Origin: Thermoproteota archaeon
Lineage (GTDB): Archaea; Thermoproteota; Korarchaeia; Korarchaeales; Korarchaeaceae
Direction of reading: 5' to 3'
Assembly (NCBI GenBank): GCA_011042755.1
Contig: DRBY01000026.1
Location: forward strand, 1-5,931
Length of the DNA stretch: 5,931 nucleotides
The notes under the pieces were generated by a model that worked only from the letters and a program-made list of their open reading frames with translations, was not told the origin of the DNA and searched no databases. Of this stretch, positions 1 through 5,421 are shown piece after piece. Every line of letters starts with the position of its first letter. The stretch's first letter is position 1. Position numbers and translations under genes: made by a program.

Positions 1-611
1 ACTCGGAGCGAAGGGAACTCCTCGGGCAAGTGGTGAGCGATCCACTGAGGATCGTCCCAACCCTCGTTACTGGAGACCCGAGAGAAGCCGAGGAGTTCAT
101 GGAGAGAGCCCTCAGCGATGGACACGAAGGGCTCATGGCTAAGAACCTCAGAGCTCCCTACACCCCTGGCGTTCGGGGAAAGAACTGGCTGAAGATCAAG
201 AGGGCCAAGACGCTCGACTTGGTCATAGTGGCGGCGGAGAGGGGCTACGGGAGGAGGCACAGGTGGTACAGCGACTACTACCTGGCGGCCAGGGACCCCG
301 AGACCGGCGAGTTCTTGGTGGTGGGGAAGACCTTCAAGGGCCTGACGGATGAAGAATTTGAGTGGATGACGCAGAAGCTCAAGTCGATAGCCGTGGAAGA
401 GAGGGGCGGGTTCATACGGGTCAGGCCAGAGGTCGTGGTCGAGGTGGCGTTCAACGAGGTTCAGAAGAGCCCGAAGTACCCTAGCGGGCTTGCGCTGAGG
501 TTTGCGAGGATACTCAGGATCAGAGAGGACAAGTCACCCGAAGAGGCAGACACAATCGATAGGGTCAGAGAGATATACGAGTCCCAGTTCGGTGGGCGGG
601 GTCACTCTTGA
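1..611 (+). CDS. lig: ATP-dependent DNA ligase, C-terminal part (5' truncated by window edge)
   Basis: This enzyme seals nicks in double-stranded DNA through ligase-AMP and DNA-AMP intermediates during replication and repair. The frame is open from base 3 to the TGA at 609-611, giving 202 visible residues. The GTG at base 30 is internal, because coding similarity continues upstream of it, so this is a partial gene and not a short one. Numbering from base 3, motif IV (HEGLMAK, about 41-47), motif V (NWLKIKR, about 61-67) and motif VI (RFARILRIREDKSPEEADTI, about 166-185) are all present in order, with an OB-fold region between V and VI (ERGYGRRHRWYSDYYLAARD). Archaeal replicative ligases are usually close to 600 residues, so roughly the last third is seen; the catalytic KxDG lysine lies outside the window. 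The motif order and spacing fit the archaeal/eukaryotic ligase I class and not NAD-dependent LigA. The stop overlaps the next gene's start. Confidence 0.95.
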   Translation, partial: SERRELLGQVVSDPLRIVPTLVTGDPREAEEFMERALSDGHEGLMAKNLRAPYTPGVRGKNWLKIKRAKTLDLVIVAAERGYGRRHRWYSDYYLAARDPETGEFLVVGKTFKGLTDEEFEWMTQKLKSIAVEERGGFIRVRPEVVVEVAFNEVQKSPKYPSGLALRFARILRIREDKSPEEADTIDRVREIYESQFGGRGHS

Positions 612-1243
612 GTGTACGCCGGGCTACCGCGACTATCTCTCTCCTCCTGCTGCTGTCGATCTTGCCTAACGCTATAGCTACCTCCGCGCAGCCTAAGATT
701 GGCTCTAAAGCTCCTGACTTTCAGCTCACGACTCCGTACGGCTACGATGTCACGTTGGCGGATCTCACGTCAGGCGGCAAGCCCCTCGTAATGGTGTTCT
801 TTGCTTACTACTGCCCCCACTGCAGGGCCGAGCTGAATCAGCTATCCACTGAGTGGAAGTACTGCCCCAACTCCGACAAGGCCAACGTCCTGCTCGTTGG
901 GGTGAGCGGTGATCCCGACGCCGACCGGGAAGTCTTTGAGAGCCTCGGGGTTGAGGGGTGGGAATTCGCGGAGGGCACGGAGGAGATTGTCACGGACTAT
1001 CGGGTGATGTACGTTCCCACGGTAATAGTTGTATCTCCAGACGGAGTGGTCAGGTTCACTAGAATCGGGCCAACGCAGCCTAATGAGGTCTGCGATCTAG
1101 TCGGCAAGTACTACAACCCGAACGTGGAGGAGTCGGGATATCCCTCCTGGGTGATCCCAGCCGCGGTACTGGCGATCGTAGCCTTGGTAGCCGTGGCGGT
1201 AAAGTTCAGGGGCAGAAGGAGGAAACGCACCAAAAAGAAATAA
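608..1243 (+). CDS. Exported, membrane-anchored TlpA/AhpC-TSA-like thioredoxin-fold protein with CPHC active site
   Basis: A likely extracytoplasmic thiol-disulfide oxidoreductase of 211 residues. The N-terminus is a signal peptide: R4-R5, a hydrophobic core at about 10-19, and plausible cleavage after A24 or A27. A TlpA/peroxiredoxin-like domain follows (GSKAPDF at 32-38, a beta strand PLVMVFFAYY, then the redox motif C69-P-H-C72). A cis-proline loop is seen at V136-P137-T138. Two further cysteines, C86 and C162, could form a structural or resolving disulfide. Residues 181-198 are a C-terminal membrane helix ending in the very basic tail RGRRRKRTKKK, which would place the fold outside the cell and the tail inside. 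CPHC is the DsbA-type dipeptide, often associated with oxidising proteins, although the fold resembles TlpA/ResA; the direction of electron flow is not shown by sequence. The TTG start is chosen because the signal peptide begins at once and the start overlaps the ligase stop (TTGA), a layout typical of translational coupling. Confidence 0.88.
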   Translation: MSVRRATATISLLLLLSILPNAIATSAQPKIGSKAPDFQLTTPYGYDVTLADLTSGGKPLVMVFFAYYCPHCRAELNQLSTEWKYCPNSDKANVLLVGVSGDPDADREVFESLGVEGWEFAEGTEEIVTDYRVMYVPTVIVVSPDGVVRFTRIGPTQPNEVCDLVGKYYNPNVEESGYPSWVIPAAVLAIVALVAVAVKFRGRRRKRTKKK

Positions 1244-1266
1244 GGAGTTCTCGCCTTCATCCGAGC

Positions 1267-1270
1267 GGTG
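1267..1270 (+). promoter_or_regulatory. Shine-Dalgarno-like GGTG supporting the ATG start at 1280
   Basis: GGTG matches the core of the archaeal anti-Shine-Dalgarno complement (GGAGGTGATC) and lies nine bases before the ATG at 1280. The alternative in-frame GTG at 1268 lies inside this motif and has no comparable site before it; the GGAG at 1244-1247 is about 20 bases away. This decides the start of the amidohydrolase gene. Confidence 0.5.
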
Positions 1271-1279
1271 TCTGCCTCC

Positions 1280-2659
1280 ATGGGGACGCTCGCGGTCTAC
1301 GGGGACTACGTCGTGACCGTCGATGAGAATAGGAGAATTATCAGAGATGGGGCCGTCGTCGTACAGGACGACAGGATCGAGTTCGTGGGGAAGGCAGAGG
1401 AGGCGAGACAGAAGTTCGGGCCCTTTGAGGTCGAGCTTGGTGGTCCCGGCAGGCTCGTGTTCCCCGGCCTGGTCAACGGACACGACCACATGTTTCAGAC
1501 CCTGATAAGAACTCTGGCGGTGGATAGGCCCCTGCTGGAGTGGCTCAGGAGCTCAGTCTGGCCGATGCTCGCAGAGCTGAAGGCGGAGGATGTGAGGGTC
1601 TCCTCCAAGCTGGGGATAATTGAAAACCTCAAGTCTGGCGTCACCACGGTCATAGACAACCACTACGGGGGCAGGTACTACGATGAGGTCCTGGAGACCA
1701 TGATAGAGTCGGGGATAAGGGGCTGCGTGCCCAGGGGAGGCTACGAGATCAACGCTCACGAGCCCCTCTTGGAGGACTTTGACACAATAATCTCCGACGC
1801 AGAGAGGCTGATCAAGAAGTATCACGGGGCTGAGAACGGTCGGATAATGGTTGGAATAGCCCCGATGCACCCCTGCTTCGCCTCCGACGAGTTCCTGCTC
1901 AAGGCGAAGGAGCTTTCCGACAAGTACGAGGTCCCCCTGCACGTCCACACGGGCGAGTCCTTGGGCGATCAGGAACTCCAGAAGAAGGTTCACGGCAAGA
2001 CCGACGTCGAGTACCTCCACGACCTGGGTGTTCTAGGACCTAGGTACCACGCCGTCCACGGAGTCTGGGTGTCGGAGAAGGAGATCAAGATGCTGGCCGA
2101 GGCGGGGGCCCACGTCATCCACAACCCTGTGAGCAACATGTACATAGCGTCTGGAATCGCGCCGATACCCGAGATGATGTGGGCTGGAGTGAACGTGGCC
2201 CTGGGCACTGACGGCCCGGCGAGCAACGACAACCAGGATCTGATAACCTCCATGAAGTTCGCCGCCCTCCTACACAAGGTTGCAAAGCTCGACGCTTCGG
2301 TGATCACGGCCTGGGACGTGCTTGAAATGGCCACGATTAACGGTGCCAGGGCTCTGAGCAGAGAGAAGGAGTTTGGATCCCTCGAGGTGGGTAAGAAGGC
2401 GGACATAATGGTGCTGAACGCAAAGAAGCCCTGGATATGGCCTGTCCACGATCCGGTGGGGTCGCTCGTCTACTCCGCGACCATAGGCGACGTAGAGTCG
2501 GTGGTCGTGGACGGCAGGGTTCTGATGCAGGACGGCCAGATCCTAGTCTACGACGAGGCCGCCGTGCTGGAAGAGGCGAGAAAGGTAGCTGAGAGAATGA
2601 GGGAGACGTTCAAGAGCAAGTACGGCGCGAAGTTCGAGTACGAGGACCTACTTGAGTAA
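1280..2659 (+). CDS. Metal-dependent amidohydrolase, nucleobase/nucleoside deaminase type (SsnA/MtaD, COG0402 group)
   Basis: A cytoplasmic TIM-barrel hydrolase of 459 residues, probably a deaminase of a purine-type substrate such as S-adenosylhomocysteine, methylthioadenosine, guanine or 8-oxoguanine. From the ATG, the metal and catalytic residues appear in order: PGLVNG-H68-D-H70 after strand 1, H223 and E226 in HVHTGES, H260 in AVHGVW, and D311 in ALGTDGPASND. The segment HNPVSNMYIASGIAPIPEMM (281-300) closely resembles the substrate-loop region of SAH/MTA deaminases. The N- and C-terminal beta-sandwich is seen in DGAVVVQDDRI and in EVGKKADIMVLN, followed by SVVVDGRVL. Length is typical for the family. 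The related AtzB/TrzA-like enzymes share the HxHxxQTLxR-like start and TDGxASND, so the substrate cannot be fixed from motifs. It starts about 36 bases after the thioredoxin-like gene with no visible promoter between, suggesting co-transcription. An in-frame GTG at 1268 would add four residues (MSAS) and is less likely. Confidence 0.9.
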   Translation: MGTLAVYGDYVVTVDENRRIIRDGAVVVQDDRIEFVGKAEEARQKFGPFEVELGGPGRLVFPGLVNGHDHMFQTLIRTLAVDRPLLEWLRSSVWPMLAELKAEDVRVSSKLGIIENLKSGVTTVIDNHYGGRYYDEVLETMIESGIRGCVPRGGYEINAHEPLLEDFDTIISDAERLIKKYHGAENGRIMVGIAPMHPCFASDEFLLKAKELSDKYEVPLHVHTGESLGDQELQKKVHGKTDVEYLHDLGVLGPRYHAVHGVWVSEKEIKMLAEAGAHVIHNPVSNMYIASGIAPIPEMMWAGVNVALGTDGPASNDNQDLITSMKFAALLHKVAKLDASVITAWDVLEMATINGARALSREKEFGSLEVGKKADIMVLNAKKPWIWPVHDPVGSLVYSATIGDVESVVVDGRVLMQDGQILVYDEAAVLEEARKVAERMRETFKSKYGAKFEYEDLLE

Positions 2660-2713
2660 TCTAGGACGACACGCTAGTTAGGCTGAGCGAAGGCAAAGAT
2701 CGATCCCGCCGAT

Positions 2714-2745
2714 GCGCTCTAAGGCCGCGGTCACCCCCAGAGCGC
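2714..2745. other. Weak hairpin between convergent genes (possible 3'-end structure)
   Basis: GCGCTCT (2714-2720) and AGAGCGC (2739-2745) are perfect 7-base inverted copies separated by 18 bases that include the small palindrome CCGCGG. They sit in the roughly 100-base gap between the stops of the amidohydrolase and the ABC permease. No T-run follows on either strand, so it is neither a bacterial intrinsic terminator nor a classical archaeal oligo-T terminator. It could form a 3'-end stem on both transcripts or be chance. The rest of the gap (2660-2759) shows nothing else I can name. Confidence 0.25.
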
Positions 2746-2759
2746 CTCCTTCACGATCC

Positions 2760-4316
2760 TCACAGGCTGCCTCTAGAATGTCTACTGATCACACGAGCCG
2801 CCGCGAGCAGCGCGGCCGCCTCCAGCGGAGCGATCACTTTAGGACCCGGCAGTAAGCTTAGAGGGCCAGCTCCAAATCCCAGCAGGTTTAGTAGGAAGGG
2901 TAGGGCAGACACGCCTGCCAACACTGCAGATAATGCGAGCTCCGCCAAGAACAGCAGAAGCATCACGCCCCTGGAGAAAGTCTGCTGGGTCCACGAGCTG
3001 GGCTCCCGCGGCAGCTGGTTGGCCAGGATGAGGGAGTTGATCATCGTGGAGCCAGCTAGCGCCAGCACGTAGGTGACCCCCGCTGAGATCCCGATCGAGG
3101 GTCCCCAAAGCCAGGCGGCGGCTAGGGTGATGGCCACGCCAACGGGGAGGCCAAGCATCGTGGTGACGGACGCCTTCCACTCAACGAGCCTGCCTCGCGA
3201 TACAGGAAGCAGGTAGAGGAGCCTTGCGCCCTCTCCCTCCACCACGTACATGTACTCGACGGCCCAGCCGCCCATGCCCCCTATGAAGAGCGTTATGGAT
3301 GGGAGGACCTCTCCCAGCGACGGCGCTCCCCCTTTAGCTCCAGTGAGGATGGGAAACAGGAAGAACAGAGGTCCCATCAGCATGTAGTAGAATGTTGCGG
3401 CCAGCATCCTCGGATTCCTGAGCATGAGCTTGAGGTCCTTCGTCAGCGGCGGCGGGACGGGTCCCCGCCACAGCCGCCACTCCCTGGGCGTAACCACCGG
3501 TCCAGGCATCGACCAGCCGGTGGAGGCGGCTCTCCAGAGCCTCCCAGCCCCCAGCTTGAATGTAAGGGCAGAGAGGGCCAAGAAAGATAGCGAGACGAGC
3601 GTGGAAGCTATGCTTCTGAATCCGGCAGCTGCGAACGAGAACGGGGGCAGCAGTTCGAGCAGTGAGGCACTGACGTGCAACCCCGCTGAAATTCGACTCA
3701 CGAAGCTGAACGCCATACCCATCCCAAAGAAGAGAAGCCACGAGATCGTGGAGACCGCTCTAAGGAGTGGGTTCCTAGTAGTCTTTGGCGCCAAGGAGCC
3801 AGCGATGTATCCGAGCCCCGTTGCTAGCAGGAGCAGCGTTACACCCTCGACGACTCCCCAAAAGAGCAGGAGAGGCTTTCCCAGCTTCCAGGCCGCCACA
3901 GCCATGGCGGGTATGACCAAGAAGGGCAGCCCCAGTCCGCCCCAGTAGAGCCCGACGGCGAGAAGCGCCCTCCTGACGTCCTTCTCCGACACAGGCAGGC
4001 TCGTTAGAGGCTCTAGGAGGCGGTCGGTCGCTATGATGTGAATCGAGTGAGCCATAGTGAACGCCCCGAGGAGGAGCTCCACCAAGCCGAGGATCCCCGC
4101 GATCGGGACGACCGCCTCAGCTGGGGGGTTTGGCACCATCAGCGGCATGCCTATCATCATCGACACGCATACGCTCACCATGAGCATCAAGAGGTTCGAC
4201 TTCACGAACCCCCCTGCTCCAATCAGTCTACGCCTTCCAGAGGCCTTTGCCTTCTTGGCGGCCCTGTATGACGCCTCTTTAGCCAGAATACCAGCGATGT
4301 CCCTCCAGAGGCTCAT
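2760..4316 (-). CDS. ABC-2 type transporter permease, internally duplicated (two half-domains)
   Basis: A 518-residue integral membrane protein, the expected membrane partner of the ATPase encoded just before it. I count about twelve hydrophobic segments in two blocks of six: roughly 41-60, 68-92, 116-142, 148-175, 190-210 and 236-254, then 308-326, 335-352, 383-403, 408-432, 448-478 and 490-510. Each block carries the same cytoplasmic motif: LEPLTSLPVSEKDVRRALL (LPVS at 107-110) and LLYLLPVSRGRLVEWK (LPVS at 370-373), 263 residues apart. The second block is preceded by KDLKLMLRNPRMLA (293-306), an amphipathic interface helix common in this permease class; AKEASYRAAKKAK near residue 12 fills that place in the first. 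The ATG is directly joined to the ATPase stop (TAA-ATG). Family-level assignment is solid; export of a drug, lipid, peptide or antibiotic are all open, and no substrate gene is adjacent in the window. Confidence 0.85.
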   Translation of the reverse strand: MSLWRDIAGILAKEASYRAAKKAKASGRRRLIGAGGFVKSNLLMLMVSVCVSMMIGMPLMVPNPPAEAVVPIAGILGLVELLLGAFTMAHSIHIIATDRLLEPLTSLPVSEKDVRRALLAVGLYWGGLGLPFLVIPAMAVAAWKLGKPLLLFWGVVEGVTLLLLATGLGYIAGSLAPKTTRNPLLRAVSTISWLLFFGMGMAFSFVSRISAGLHVSASLLELLPPFSFAAAGFRSIASTLVSLSFLALSALTFKLGAGRLWRAASTGWSMPGPVVTPREWRLWRGPVPPPLTKDLKLMLRNPRMLAATFYYMLMGPLFFLFPILTGAKGGAPSLGEVLPSITLFIGGMGGWAVEYMYVVEGEGARLLYLLPVSRGRLVEWKASVTTMLGLPVGVAITLAAAWLWGPSIGISAGVTYVLALAGSTMINSLILANQLPREPSSWTQQTFSRGVMLLLFLAELALSAVLAGVSALPFLLNLLGFGAGPLSLLPGPKVIAPLEAAALLAAARVISRHSRGSL

Positions 4317-5075
4317 TTAACTCCCCCAGAGGACTTGTAACAACTCCTTCAGCTCCCCGCTGAGTCCGGTTGCCGTCAGGAAGGCGGACTCTAAGTCCGC
4401 GGCCCTCAGCTCCTCTCTAAGTTCCTCGGGACTGCCCCTGGCCACGACTCTACCCATGTGCATTATCGTAACAACGTCGGCCACAGCCTCTGCTAGCTCC
4501 AAGATGTGAGTTGAAAACAGGACAATCTTCCCCTCAGAGGCGTACTTCCTCATGATCTCTCTGAGCACTCTGCCAGCCTCAGGATCTAGGCCGGAGAAAG
4601 GCTCATCTAGTATGAGCACCTTCGGATCGTGGAGGAGGGCGCTTACGAGGAGCAGCTTTCTCCTGTTCCCGTGGCTCAACTCTCCGGCGAGCTTGTTCAT
4701 GTGATCTTCTAACTTGAGCAGCCTGACGAGGAGGTTCACCCTCTCCTCCAGCTCGCCGCGAGGCAGGCCGTAGACGGACCCGAGGAACGAGAGGGTCTCC
4801 GCAGGCGTCAAGCTCTCGTAGATCACGATCTCCTCAGGAGCGTACCCCACGATCTTCCTCGCAGATACTGGGTTTCTCGCTGGGTCTATTCCGTCAACCC
4901 TGATCTCACCAGCGTCGGGTCTCACCACGCCAATAGCCATCTTCATGAGTGTGCTCTTGCCAGAGCCGTTGGGTCCAAGCAGAGCGTGTATGACACCCGG
5001 CTCGAAATCAACTGAGACCTTGTCTACGGCAACCACGTCGCCGTAACGCTTCACAACTTCTCGGTAAGAGAGCAT
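4317..5075 (-). CDS. ABC transporter ATP-binding protein (ABC-2/DrrA-CcmA-like)
   Basis: A 252-residue cytoplasmic ATPase that would dimerise and power the permease encoded downstream. Motifs in order: an A-loop tyrosine at Y11 (KRYGD), Walker A GPNGSGKST (34-42), the Q-loop region VGYAPEE (77-82) with Glu where Gln is classical, signature LSHGN (133-137) in place of LSGGQ, Walker B LILDEP (154-159) with the catalytic Glu at 158, D-loop SGLD (161-164) and switch His190 in STHILE. The Glu Q-loop and altered signature are usual for the exporter-like DrrA/CcmA/NatA branch. Length is normal for a stand-alone subunit with a short C-terminal tail. The ATG at 5075 is favoured because the family-typical V-K-R-Y-G-D strand follows about seven residues later. 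The gene leads a two-gene operon and its upstream region holds two palindromes (see promoter entry). Confidence 0.93.
   Translation of the reverse strand: MLSYREVVKRYGDVVAVDKVSVDFEPGVIHALLGPNGSGKSTLMKMAIGVVRPDAGEIRVDGIDPARNPVSARKIVGYAPEEIVIYESLTPAETLSFLGSVYGLPRGELEERVNLLVRLLKLEDHMNKLAGELSHGNRRKLLLVSALLHDPKVLILDEPFSGLDPEAGRVLREIMRKYASEGKIVLFSTHILELAEAVADVVTIMHMGRVVARGSPEELREELRAADLESAFLTATGLSGELKELLQVLWGS
4321..4327 (-). promoter_or_regulatory. Shine-Dalgarno site for the ABC permease
   Basis: On the minus strand GGGGGAG lies four bases before the permease ATG, inside the last codons of the ATPase gene. With the directly joined TAA-ATG it suggests re-initiation or coupled translation of the two subunits, which would help keep them in step. 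Confidence 0.6.
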
Positions 5076-5124
5076 CCCTGGTTCTGTGTGTTAATATATC
5101 GGAACCGATCTTAAAAGTTTTAAG
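5076..5124 (-). promoter_or_regulatory. Promoter and putative operator of the ABC transporter operon
   Basis: Two perfect inverted repeats abut here. CTTAAAAGTTTTAAG (5110-5124) is a 15-base palindrome around one central base and contains a TATA-like core on either strand. ATCGGAACCGAT (5098-5109) is a 5-2-5 inverted repeat. Taking the first as the TATA element of the minus-strand promoter puts the transcription start near 5087-5094, giving a leader of about 11-18 bases before the ATG. The second repeat would then lie between the TATA box and the start site, where a bound dimeric repressor could block RNA polymerase. The AT-rich GATATATTAA (5091-5100, minus) is an alternative TATA box, but it would place the start site slightly inside the coding region. 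Function is inferred; the palindromes are seen. Confidence 0.5.
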
Positions 5125-5362
5125 GGAATTTTATGAACGATATTTGCTCATTACGTGTGGGTATTACTGTATAGTGACTCGCGGAAATACTCGCGGAGCC
5201 TTTCAAGGAGCAACCAGCTTGTATTTTAGTGCAGCTTATTGGGACTATGCTAGAGTTCAGCAGATCCGCGCTTTTGAACGACAGAGGTGTTTAATTTTCC
5301 CGATTATAGAGTCTTAACAGACTTAGGTGCGTACCTCTCTATCGCGCAGAGATCCCAAGGTG
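5125..5362. other. Non-coding, AT-richer stretch of the divergent intergenic region
   Basis: I find no supportable gene here on either strand: the one plus-strand ATG near 5133 opens only about 13 codons, and the longer minus-strand frame overlapping the right part is antisense to threonine synthase. No tRNA T-arm pattern or C/D-box pair is evident. Contents of note are a 9-base direct repeat (5177-5197), an AT-rich patch TTTAATTTT around 5290 that could be another TATA-like element, and a small stem TCTCT/AGAGA (5336-5340 with 5348-5352). Base composition is clearly lower in G+C than the flanking genes. Confidence 0.5.
5177..5197. repeat. Short tandem direct repeat ACTCGCGGA x2
   Basis: ACTCGCGGA occurs at 5177-5185 and again at 5189-5197, separated by AAT, giving a 12-base period. 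It sits in the middle of the divergent intergenic region. One helical turn is 10-11 bases, so the two copies would face nearly the same side of the DNA, as for a pair of regulator half-sites. It could also be chance or a small duplication. Confidence 0.55.
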
Positions 5363-5374
5363 CTCTCATGAGAG
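5363..5374. promoter_or_regulatory. Perfect 12-bp palindrome upstream of the threonine synthase promoter (putative operator/activator site)
   Basis: CTCTCATGAGAG is a perfect palindrome with no central spacer. It ends 11 bases before the TATA-like element at 5386-5392, so it would cover the place of the BRE-proximal upstream region. That position suits a dimeric transcription regulator such as an Lrp/AsnC-type protein, a family that commonly controls amino acid genes in archaea. The regulator's identity is a guess. Confidence 0.4.
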
Positions 5375-5385
5375 TAGAGTGAGTG

Positions 5386-5392
5386 TTAAAAT
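5386..5392 (+). promoter_or_regulatory. TATA-like box for threonine synthase (short-leader or leaderless transcript)
   Basis: TTAAAAT is centred near 5389. The usual archaeal spacing of about 26-27 bases puts the transcription start at about 5415-5417, only a few bases before the ATG at 5422. No Shine-Dalgarno motif precedes that ATG, which agrees with leaderless initiation. It also argues against the in-frame GTG at 5383, which lies immediately before the box and would be upstream of the predicted transcript start. Confidence 0.5.
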
Positions 5393-5421
5393 CAGGTCTG
5401 TCGCAGCTGACCAAGATTCCC

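Noticed and set aside
30..611. GTG at base 30 as the start of a short stand-alone ligase-like protein
   Set aside because: The frame is open to the left edge and the protein would begin in the middle of the adenylation domain; truncation by the window explains it.
1553..2020. A 155-codon minus-strand open frame opposite the amidohydrolase
   Set aside because: The plus strand here carries conserved catalytic motifs; the antisense frame is a by-product of GC-rich codon use.
1990..2406. A 138-codon minus-strand open frame opposite the amidohydrolase C-terminal half
   Set aside because: Antisense to the metal-binding GTDG and substrate-loop motifs; no recognisable domain.
1268..2659. GTG at 1268 as the amidohydrolase start
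   Set aside because: No Shine-Dalgarno site at proper distance, whereas the ATG at 1280 has GGTG nine bases before it; the extra four residues add nothing conserved. It is not excluded.
3424..3948. A 174-codon plus-strand open frame opposite the ABC permease
   Set aside because: It lies wholly antisense to a permease with clear membrane segments and duplicated motifs; its own translation is low-complexity and resembles no family I know.
5201..5290. A tRNA-like or C/D-box RNA in the intergenic region
   Set aside because: The GAGTTCAGCAGATC stretch only loosely recalls a T-arm; no acceptor or anticodon stem pairs, and no RTGATGA box is present.
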